Assembly: GCA_029379385.1 (NCBI GenBank) | Contig: CM055611.1 | Span: forward strand, 6,386,001-6,450,000 | DNA: 64,000 nt | Reading direction: 5' to 3' | Source: Quillaja saponaria | Taxonomy: Eukaryota > Streptophyta > Magnoliopsida > Fabales > Quillajaceae | In this document: positions 14,343 through 24,500 of the stretch, piece after piece | How positions within the stretch are numbered: position 1 is the stretch's first letter | Layout: every line of letters begins with the position of its first letter | Notes under the pieces: model-generated | The model's input: the letters and a program-made list of their open reading frames with translations, nothing else | Databases searched by the model: none | Told to the model about the DNA's origin: nothing | Translations under genes and position numbers: made by a program

Positions 14343-14794
14343 TTTTAGACTCTTAATAAAAATGACCCCTATGATGCAACTACAAATTGAACCTCTCCTC
14401 ATCATCATCATCTTTTTCATGTAAAACAGTAGCATATACAGACTGTTAACATAATACAAGGACCCAAGACCAGCACCCAGGACTAGAACCTATGACCCAA
14501 TACTAGGACTCATGACCCACATAACACAAACTGATAACTAATTTCACATTGCATATAATAAATACTATTACAGTTGAAAGATTCAAAGGAAAAAGCAGGA
14601 TTGATTCCAAACACAAAAAGTTAAGAAAAAGTTATTTGTGTATTTGACAATAACATTGATTTCAAGGAGAATATGTAGTAAGATCTTATAACCTGACATT
14701 GTGTTCTTCTACTTCTCTTGCTTTGCCATTGCTTCAAGTGGTTACTTGGGAACAAGAACCAAAGAAAAAGACACAATTTTACAATAAACTTCGC
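14343..14794 (-). other. MULE subterminal region with transposase N-terminus
   Basis: MULE sequence resumes here on the far side of the LTR insertion. Minus-strand frames contain the LHHRGHF block of the transposase at about 14350-14410, with stop codons, and upstream acidic codons (a GAT/GAG run near 14400). The remaining 350 bp up to the right TIR hold no recognisable gene and may be the transposase promoter and leader. Confidence 0.5.
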
Positions 14795-15133
14795 CAATGG
14801 GAATTAGAAACCCTAATAATGGCTACACAAAATGGGATTTGAGAATTGGGAGTTAGGATTTGGGATGAGACAAATGAATTGGAGGGAAAAGTTTTGGGAG
14901 AGTTGGTAAAGGAAATGGAACAAGGTCGCTTTGGGATTGAGAGAAAGAGGGCAGAGAAAATCATCTTCCATATTGGACACAATTTGTCCAAATAAGATTT
15001 TTGTCCATTAAAATTATCCAGACTTAATTGCGATAAATTAAACTTGATAGGGATCTAATTATCTCATTTGAAACTCAAGAGATTAAATTAAACTCAAAAT
15101 TAAATTATAAGGACTAAAAATGTAATTTAGCCT
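14795..15133 (-). repeat. Right terminal inverted repeat of the MULE
   Basis: Inverted partner of 9205-9530; see that entry. The outer end is at about 15131-15133, just before an AT-rich candidate target duplication. Its closeness to the next gene means it may now form part of that gene's upstream region. Confidence 0.8.
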
Positions 15134-15183
15134 AATATTTTACAAGAATAATCTATTCAATTTGACCTGAATTGGAAAATATA

Positions 15184-15203
15184 CTATAACCCTAACCCTA
15201 AAG
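15184..15203 (+). promoter_or_regulatory. Telo-box-like promoter motif
   Basis: Two adjacent AACCCTAA-type units lie about 100 bp upstream of the ATG at 15303. Telo boxes are frequent in promoters of plant housekeeping and translation-related genes. Functional assignment here is inference. Confidence 0.4.
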
Positions 15204-15302
15204 TGCATGTGCTGACCTCCCACAATTTAAAAAGTAAAATAAGGACAAGAATAGAGAAAACACGAGTTCGGGATAGTCGTGTATAGAAGGGGGTGAGCGA
15301 AG

Positions 15303-18300
15303 ATGGATGCTGCTGTTTCCTCAACTAACGTAGGCGGTGTTGCAGACACCAGTCTCTATCTCAAGAAGCAGGTGGAAAGCCACGAAGTCGCCATAGCAGA
15401 ACTAAAGAATCTTCTACCTTCCAGGGTAACATATCTAGATTCTTCTTTCTACATACTACAATTTGGGGGCAATGTTCTTTGTCATTGTTATGCTTTCAAT
15501 TCTCTTTGATGCAGATTTTTATTCTCAGTTTCATTAACATGTCTGTTATAAAAGATTGTCAAATGTTTGAAAGATTACCCATTTACAATCTGTTAAGTGG
15601 TGGGCAAAAGTCTGACAATTTCTAATTTGGAGTTCAAGTGGGATACATATAGAAGTTGAAATTGGTTGAATTCTGCAGTAGTTTATTTGATGTATATTGT
15701 GTTGGGATGAATTGATTGAAGTTACAACAAATGGGTTGTTGTGTAATAATCATAATTTTGAGTTCAAGTGTGGTGCTTATAGAAGTTGAAATTGGTTGAA
15801 TTCTGCAGCAGTCTATTTGATGTATATTGTGTTGCGATGAAGTGATTGAAGTTACAACAAATGGGTTGTTGACTTGTTGTGTAATAATCATAATTTGGAG
15901 TTTTTTTTCATGTCATATCGAATGTCTTCACTTACAAGTTCATGTTTGCTTAAAGTTGGTAAATTTAGTTAAATTGAGTTTTGAGATTTATAAAGTTAAC
16001 AAGCAGATTCCCGATAATGCAAAAACCTTGCTAAAACATAGCTTTCTTACCAAAAGAATCTATCTCTTACATCATCGACTGTTCTTTAACAAGAGAAAAC
16101 TGCAAGTTCTTGTAGTTAAAATTTTAATTGCACAAGTTTCTTTCTATCGTATCCCTTACAGTATCTAAAATTACTTCCCAAGTCACAGCCACATTTGTTT
16201 TCGCAAAACAGCTCTTGTTTTGCATTGAATTTTGTCATCCAAATTATAAAGCTCGATTGTATTATTGCAGGTTCCCAAAGTTGAAAATCACTAGGTTACA
16301 TCTCTAAAGTCTACATAAGGTCTTGCTCTTGCCAGAAAATTTCCAAATCTTTCCCTTCCCAAAATCAAGATACAAGGATCAGAGTTGCTTATACAAAAAA
16401 GGAAAAAAAAAAATTATACAAGTACAACCATCTGACTTTATTACTAAAACAATTTTCTATAATATCTGGAGGAGGATCCAACACATACCTTAGAAATCAC
16501 CAAGCAATGGAAGATCAGACAAAAGTCAGTTTTAAGCCATGAACTGAGGTGCACAATGGTAACATGTTAAGGTGAATTATCAATTATCTCAGTTAAAACA
16601 GTAAAAGGGTTAACATAAAGAGATATGGATTGTTTGGCTAGAGCAGAATGGCAGGATTTTCTGAAATGATTGTTTTTCTGTCCATCTTCTTGGGAATAAA
16701 ATTGTTTTCTTTGCTTCTCTTTGAGGAATCAAACTTCCAAGAAATGTGGAATAATACTTTTGATCTTTTCTGTTCGCTCTCTCTATATTGGTTCATTTTT
16801 TCATCAGAACAATCTTCTTTGTTCTCTTCCTTTTCTTTAGAGTTGGCTTCAAATCAGTGAGTCATGCACCTCGGGCTCCTTACGCTCAAATGGGGTGTGC
16901 CCATAGGTGCAAAATCGGGTGCTTGAATGAAGGCACCTTGCCTTAAGCCCAAGGGGTGCATTTTCTGTGCCTCCCTGCACTTCTGCGCCTAGGAATTTTT
17001 GCTCTTTTACTATCTTGGAGGCCTGCATCCACACTTTTAAATCAGATAGGCATGCAGGAGAAGAGGCCTGTTAGAGATTAAAATTTATTTTGTAGGTCTC
17101 ATCTAACTGATTAAGCTTTTATGTTGACTGGTTCTTTAACACTTTGACATATGCAAACCTCCACAAGTCTTGAAGAAGCTATTCTAGCACTAAATTGAGA
17201 TGCTCAAAATAGTAGGAAAAGCTTTGGGTCCAAAGATAAAAGAAAAACATAAATTAGGGATCAGTAGTGACCAGCTTAATGTTGCTGTTAGGAAAACGTA
17301 TATTTTCCTTCGAATGGAAATTCACCACAAAACAAAAATATTTACTAGTGACAGGTACAAGTTTCTTATTAAGCTTTATCAGTTGTGGGATCATAAGTTA
17401 TTGCTGATAAATTTTTTCCATTTTATGTCACCTCTTATAATACTTTCTGCCTTTTTTTTTGGGTCATATACCAAGACCAGAAGCATATTTTCTAGTCAAC
17501 TGTTAGACCAAACACCAAAGAAACAGCTTTTGAAAATCTATGTACCGTTAACACTTAACGTATTTTTATTATCCATTTATTATCATATAGATCCACTCAG
17601 ACAAGATATTACGAGTATGCAAGTCCAAAATATTGATTTTGCATGTTCTTATAGCACCATATAGAGTGTTCTTCTTCTTCTTCTTAAATCCTGCAGAAAT
17701 ACAAGAATATTGGTCAGTCCATTAGAACTTACTCAGGGTATATAGCTTGTCAACCAGTAATCCTGCAATGACTTCATTCTGCTTAAGTTCAAGCCTAGAA
17801 TCATTAGCAAATAGCAATTCTTATCAAATGCCTAAAAATTTGGCTGACTCGTTAACCATGGAGTATATAATCAAGTTTTTGCTTGATGGATTATTTAACT
17901 TTAACTTGGAACTATTACATGTTGAAGACTTCAGTCAATGACTTAATAATGCTTAAAAAATGGCTTTCCTATCATTATTTCAAATTGAAACTTATATCTC
18001 TGGGTCTGGGACTAGTGAACTGCCATAAAGCTTTATGATATTCATAAATTGTAAAGCTTTATGATAGATATTAGCTTTTTCTCAAGGAGAATGATCATCA
18101 TTCATGAATGTGCAACTCAGCAGTAACAAATATTATCTAGTAATTATTCTCCAATTAATTCCATGCAAAAATACAGACTGGGGGAAATTGGTTAAGCATT
18201 ATATTATGTTAGCTTCGATCCAGCCAGGTCAGTTATTTTACTGTTTTAGTAGTGCTTTATCTCGATATTCATAAAAGTAAAGCAATATAGGTTCTATCTT

Positions 18301-19863
18301 GCACTCCAGTTTCTTTCCTTGTTCTTTAACCTTGGGTCATGTTGCTTATTATCTTTTAATTTACTTTTCTTTTACAGGCTGTATACCAGAGGAATGGGAA
18401 CATATTTTTCCGCACTACCATGGAAAAAGCAACAGCATCTGAGCAAAGTAAGTAATCTTTACAACTTGACCTGCATTGTTTTCAGTAAACTATCCAACAT
18501 GAACACTTAGGGAGTTCCCAATTAGAACTCAACTCTTGTTTCTACCAATCAAGATACACATAGTTGTCTCCGGCATGAGGTGGCACAGGAACTTTCTTAT
18601 GTGGCCATTTTATGAAGAGATGGTGACAAAACACCAACTGTAGAAAAAAATAAAAAATAAAACAAGTCAGTTTGAAAAATGATTGGAAAAAGAGCTATCA
18701 CCACCTTCTCGTTTGTTTTTTATGGCGAAGACAAGCAGAGCCTGATTGTGGCGAAACACTATAGCTGCCAACAATCCTGTGGAATCAGCACCTATTTTCT
18801 CTCTCTTTTCTCGTCTTCCTTACTCTCATCTATTGCTGAATTATGAGTACTTAAACCAGCTCACATGGTGGCAAGCCTTTTGTTTTGACTTACTGGCGAT
18901 GGATATACAAGTGACATTATCATCCAATTGCTCCCTTCGCATAGAACAATATTCCCAATGTAAATTTCAGAATCTACATTGGGTAGCGGCTTGGTGTGGT
19001 TGTGTGTAATGCCACGAGGGTACATGTTTGCTGTGAGAGTGAACTGAAATCCTGTAACAGTTTGACAAAATCCCTTTACTTTTATGGTCCATTCCACTTC
19101 AAGGAAACTGCATTCTTCTAAGCCTTTGTACAGAGTCAAGAATTCATGAAGTTGTTGCAGTAAGACTGCTTCTTTACCATAAATGTCAAATGCATATATG
19201 GAAAAAGGAAATAACATATCTTGGATTTATAGTTAGAAGTTGGGTTTTGTTCATATTAGGAGTGGTGCTACAGTTTAAGGAAGATTACACATAGATTTAG
19301 TTTACTGGTAGATGACTGTGGAGTGAGAAGTTTCCAGCTTGATAGTGAAATTGCTCAAAAGCAAATTTGTTGCAAGCTTTTCAGAAAGGATTTGAGAGTG
19401 TGCAGGAGAAGATGAAGCTCAATCATCCGAAGAAATGGTCTTGCGGCTCTTGCCTCAGAGTGGATCTCCAGATTGGACGTCTTAACTGGCCTAAGCCAAA
19501 TTGCAGTTAAATTTCAATTCTTTAACCCTCAAGAACAATGGCAAGACTGTCGACAAACTTCAAGTTCAATCCTCCTCAGTCCTAACTCCTTCCACATTCC
19601 AACATTGAGTTGTTTAGAATTTAGACTATTGGTTCTGATTTCTGCAGATGTGTAGAAACAAGAGTTGAGTTCCTTAATTGGGATTTGGGAACTCCCTAAG
19701 AAGCTCGTAATCAAATAGTTTTTTTTTTTTGTTTTTTTTGTTTTTTTATATTTTTCATATATATAAGGTGCTAACTGCTCTAACTGTATATTTCCTTTCT
19801 GAACTGGTTGACATTGGGTGCATAGAACAACTTGCTTCCACCAAGGCCAAGCTAGAAAGCTGA
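15303..19863 (+). CDS. Prefoldin-like small protein, ASDURF/ASNSD1-SEP-like
   Basis: Three exons, 15303-15425, 18378-18447 and 19826-19863, join in frame at GT-AG sites to give 76 residues. Exon 1 encodes a Ser/Gly-rich start then LYLKKQVESHEVAIAELKNL (residues 18-37). Exon 2 encodes AVYQRNGNIFFRTTMEKATA (42-61). Exon 3 ends KQLASTKAKLES. The heptad-like first helix, the central VYxxxxNxxFF motif and a second helix match the short prefoldin-like protein called ASDURF in animals, a subunit of the PAQosome/R2TP prefoldin module that assists assembly of RNA polymerases and PIKK kinases. The plant role is inferred from that resemblance. The start is the first ATG of the frame. Intron 1 is about 3 kb and holds a tandem duplication; intron 2 holds an inverted-repeat element. 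The C-terminal helix is short, so an extra downstream exon or isoform is possible. Confidence 0.8.
15621..15900 (+). repeat. Tandem duplication in intron 1
   Basis: A unit of about 130 bp occurs twice in direct orientation. AGTTCAAGTG recurs at 15631 and 15761, each time followed by TAGAAGTTGAAATTGGTTG and then TTTGATGTATATTGTGTTG. The second copy has a small insertion near 15872. It lies inside an intron and has no evident coding role. Confidence 0.85.
16860..17035. repeat. GC-rich 'GGCGC' repeat fragment in intron 1
   Basis: A locally GC-rich patch with repeated GCACC/GGTGC and a GCGCCTAGG motif stands out from its AT-rich surroundings. Similar motifs occur at 49930-50350 and 57100-57915, the latter within a hAT-type MITE. 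It is probably a fragment of the same broad repeat type. No ends or target duplication could be defined. Confidence 0.35.
18507..19697. mobile_element. Non-autonomous TIR element in intron 2
   Basis: The left end begins CTTAGGGAGTTCCCAA and continues with AACTCAACTCTTGTTTCTAC. The right end, reverse complemented, begins CTTAGGGAGTTCCCAA and reaches the same AACTCAACTCTTGTTTCTAC after a short insertion. That gives inverted ends of about 40-50 bp on a 1.2-kb segment. No transposase was recognised inside and no clear target duplication was found, so the superfamily is unassigned. The element lies wholly within intron 2 of the prefoldin-like gene. Confidence 0.65.
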
Positions 19864-21580
19864 ATTCTCAGTAGTTTCTTTGGCTGTACCACTTGTAGGG
19901 AGGCAGCCAACTGACTTAAAATAGATGAAGAGAGAATGAATTGTCTGCATGGAGGTTGCTCTCATCCTAAGAGCTGTAATGTCTTAGAATGCTAGAAATT
20001 GTATGTGATGTTTTGGTACATTTTCAAATTGAACAGGCTGCAACTGCTTCTATCTCTTCTTGATGACTCGTTTTTGCTTTTTACAGCTTGTTTCAGGCAT
20101 ATTTATAGTGGTTATATTGGTTTTCTTATACTATTTGATCACAGCAGCAAAAGAAATGGTTAGAGTACTGTTATCCAAATTGGACTTATTTCTTCCTCAA
20201 CAAACAAAATAAACTGGTCTCAGAAATATTAAGTTACAAACGTTATGTTATTTTCTGAAAGTACTGATGGAAATCCAATTACCCTTCGTCTAATTCCTCT
20301 TCATTTTTTAATAAATTGGTTCTTTCTTGGTCATTTGATTTACAAAAGGGAAACAAGTAGCAAAACCTCCCCCAAGAAAAAGAATAAAAGAACAAAAAAG
20401 AAAAGCACCAATGATTACTACACGGTTAATGCAATCGATTTGAGGTGTTAATGGTGTTTTAAGATTGCGCGGATCGGACTATTGAGCACTATTTCAGAGC
20501 GAATTAGCTTTAAAATCCACGATAACAATTTCACTCTAACTTAAAGATTCGATCTGTTTACAAAAAATAAATAAGAGAAGTTTACAATATACTATTTTAA
20601 TTTTAATTTTTTTCCTTTGACAGTGAATTCTACTTAAAAATTCATATTTCTATTTAAAAATATATACAATAATATTTTTTAAATTATCATATCATAGATT
20701 AACCCAACTGTTGAATCAATAACCCGAAATCCCAACACTTTTCTAGATCATCTTACGGACCAGATTTTAAAACATTGGGTGGTACTGTAAAACCCCATTT
20801 TGATTGATTGCGGGAGTATATCACCACATTTTACAACAAAATCACTATTCCCCGCCTCACTCACCTCCAACCACCACTGCTGCCACCACCACAACCGCCT
20901 GTATGACCATGTGAGAGTTACTTTGTTTATCTCCTAGTCCTAACCTGAAATTCTACATAGTCATTGGCTGTTGTTAAAACTATTTCTAGAAGCTCCAAAA
21001 ACATAATCTTAGCAAAATGTCTCCTCTCATTTAGGCAAGAAATTTTTTGTATCTTATCCCACATTTATCCTGTCTTGAGGTCTATGTCCCAGTCAGGATC
21101 TCTGTTACTCAAGATACAGCCACCATCCTGACTGAAAACTCACGATTTTCATCCAATTAAAATACAACATTCTTAGTGAAATACTGGCAGGGACAATTCA
21201 TCCATGTACTCCAATAAATGCAAGCTCACAATTAGCAAAATAAGATGGTGACACGATTAAGCATTTAAGCTTCTTGGACTGGTGACTAATATCTTCAGTC
21301 AGTTTCTTTCAGATATACAGGTCAAAAGGATTCATACTTAACTGGGAAATGGAAATGAAATAGTACAATTCACTTTAACAATACTACACCATTGATTATT
21401 GAGGAGTAGGTTTGAGGGAATCAGACCTGGTACATATATCCACATTGCTAAGAGCTACCATCCTTATTCATTGTTTTCATCTGCCACTTCCAATGTAAAT
21501 AACATAACATGCAAACAATGAAAAGTCATCCTATAAAACATCATGAGGATTCAAGCTCAAAAAGAAAAATGAAAAGAACA
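19864..21580. other. Intergenic space between convergent genes
   Basis: This holds the likely 3' untranslated regions of the prefoldin-like gene (from the left) and the EF-hand gene (from the right). No further gene was recognised. Confidence 0.6.
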
Positions 21581-24500
21581 CTAATCATCGTACTCCTGTA
21601 GTCCTTTCTGAAACAAGACAACTGCAAGAGTCACAAGAGATGCGTAAACCGAATTGGGTAACTTTTGCACCACCTTCCCAACACCTGGGACACCCTCAGT
21701 TGCTCTCTTTGTTGCCATTGCAACCGATGGTGCTACAACCAAAGTGATGATCAGCCCTTGACTCACAACAATAAATGTATCAGCTGTCAGCTTCTGGATG
21801 AATCTCACAAACTCCTCACTGTTGATCTCTCCATCAAGGTTGATATCACAGTCCTGAAAATAAATTTTGAAACTATAATATTGTTAATCGATGTTAAGTA
21901 AACTTTATTCTTAACAAGATAGCAGTTACTCAAGGTCAACAACACAGACATCATGTATATAGTTAATACCTCCACAACAAAACAGCCTGTAGAGCTCATA
22001 ATTCCAGCTCATGTACATCCAAACTCACTCAAATAATTAGCAACTAGATGTGATGGCCTAAATGATTTTTTTTTTTCATTATCCGCAAAAACCCAAGAAC
22101 AACTTCTCAAACATAATATCAAAATTTTCCTTTTCAGCCAATGTGGTTACATTGTTACATTTACAGAACCAACTTACTGTTTTGACATACTAAGTAAAAA
22201 TATATTATGGTTCCATTTTATTCATCATGCTGAAACGTTAAATGTATAATCCAAGTTAAATAGCATCAGCCCAAATTTATCCAGCAGAATTACACAAAGG
22301 GCAATGCAGCCTTTCTGCATACATCTGCCAATAGATAAGCTGATGTATTACATTCCCCTCCAAGATCGTACCTGCATCAGAATTTGATTACTGAAGAGGA
22401 TTTTGATGTACTCTCTAAGTATACAATACAAAAAGCATGTGATAAGGAGATCAAGAGAATTTACTAAGAGATGTCACTTACGATCTCTTAGTGCTTATAC
22501 ACTCACAAATAGGCTTCTTGGCATGCATTAGTGACTTCAGGATGAGCATGTCTATAGACTAGAAAGGACCATGAAGTTAAAAACTTCTATGGTCTTTTAA
22601 AACAACAATTCCTTTCCCATGTTGCATCAAATACTACCATGTGGAAACTACTGTCTACCCATCCTGGCTTTCCAGCCTCCAATATCCATAGTATATACCA
22701 CCCAGAGAACTACACTCAAAATGCTTGCTTGAGGTGGCATATGGGTTCCTTCAACCTACATCTATACACAAGATCTCTCCAAAAGCTAGGAATTGGATCA
22801 TGACAATCTTCCTCAGGTCCAACGCAATGCGTGATTCCAAGGGCTTTATGGCCACCTTTCTCAATGCATGTCCCCTTCTTCAGAAGAACATTTTATTGTA
22901 CTCACTCTCACTCTCACAGTCCTTAACTCCCATTATTTGGCAAGCAGAAAGTCTGAAGGAACTTGGAATAACCTTTTTACCACTAACCAGTATCCTTAAG
23001 AGAGAGGAGTTCATTCCAATTTTTCTTTTTCCAAAACAATACCACATATCCATACCAAGTTAGACAAACCAGATTTATGTGGAAAAACTTGAAAGGGTTA
23101 CAGATTTGAACACATGACACAACTGAAAATTTGTATACAAGATAACCTCTCGAATCGAGCTCATCAATCATATTCCTTTCTTAAAGTTCCAGTTTATCCT
23201 AAATTGCCTATGGTGGTTCAGCCCTGACTTTTTTTTTTTCAGAGAGATGGCATCGATAACACCTTCATACCGTTCATGGTGCCAATTTTGTATTGTTGTC
23301 CAATACCAGGCCAGACTAAAAGTTAATGACGTCGTGGCACTAACACTAGTTCTGGGCCTAAAATCTTGCTGTGCTCAGCTTATCATCAATGATTCTATAT
23401 AATAGCTTTACTGTGTCATGTGAAAAGTATGCTTAACTTATTGATACAATATGCTACCTTTCTAAGGAATTGCACATAAAACAGTCAAACCATATAGGAA
23501 TAAATATAAGTACTAGAACTGAAATTCAACACCAAATCAAATGGTGGATTCACATTGCAAAATCTTTTTGACCATATTCAATGAAAGAGTCCAATACATT
23601 CAAAAGGTGTTGATGACCAAGAAAAAACAGTTTTCAAGAAACTTTGTTTCCATTCCAAAAGTATGAGTAAACATCACACCCTTGTTGGAGTGTGGCATAT
23701 GTTCCAAAGAAGAGTTTCATATTAACAGCTGAAATTAGCCAAACTACTTTTCCTTTCAGAGGAAGGAACTACGTTAATGTTCATAAATTTTTTAGCCATG
23801 GTCCTACAAGGACTTGAAAAAAAAATAGATTTAGAAGTTAAACTTCTAAAGAGAACAAGAAGACTAATTTGCCATATCCTCCATAACTATGAAATCTTTA
23901 TAAATCAAAAGCTACTGATATGAGGCATCATTTACTGATCTTAAACTTCAAGATTTCTATGCCAACTGACTCTGGAGCAGTTTCTATATCGCTAAACACA
24001 TGAATAAGAAATATTTTTCCCCTTTAACTTCGTCAACATCAAAATTTGTTACTTCTTTCTGCTTCTTTGTTCTAGATTTATTTCTGCAGTTTCTGACTTT
24101 CTGTGACCACTAAAGGCATTGAGATCAAAACTCAAAACCAATAAACCCTTTGCCAACCCGAAAATTCTCTCTTATCCCATCAAATCTCTGTTTAGTTAAT
24201 GTAGAAATAAGCACTTAGATTGACTTCTTCCAGCTTTAGGAGAATGTGAAAGAAAATGTTAGTTTTATCAATGGTGAATATCACCAAGATCCAGAACATG
24301 ACTTCCTCTTCTCTGAGGTGCAAGTCATGTCTTGGGAAAAGCTGAAACCCTCTACCACTGCCACATACCACCTCATAACAACCAGCAATTGTTTCACATT
24401 GGCTGTCAGCCATCCTCCATCATCCTCTGTATTTCCACACCTTCAGATGCTGAAAACCACCTCCCTTCATTATTAGCTGACGATATGCTTGGAAAAGTGA

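Larger units (their letters stand above)
9205..15133 (-). mobile_element. Mutator-like element (MULE) with long TIRs, decayed
   Basis: Two inverted repeats of about 330 bp bound this 5.9-kb segment. Each begins near a TACATTTTTAGTCC motif and runs through a GCCCTCT-type pyrimidine stretch to a TTTCTAATT motif. Inside are a minus-strand MURA-type transposase relic and a plus-strand GRF zinc-finger ORF near the left end. A 3.2-kb solo LTR at 11164-14342 interrupts the transposase. MULEs typically make 9-11-bp target duplications; the flanks here show only a degenerate 9-bp candidate. The right end lies about 170 bp upstream of the start codon of the prefoldin-like gene. The element cannot be autonomous as it stands. 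Confidence 0.8.

Noticed and set aside
17200..17664. 154-codon open frame
   Set aside because: It lies in intron 1 of the prefoldin-like gene, with no family resemblance and intron-like composition.
18861..19217. 118-codon minus-strand frame
   Set aside because: It lies within the inverted-repeat element in an intron and no domain was recognised. It is mentioned only as possible captured sequence.
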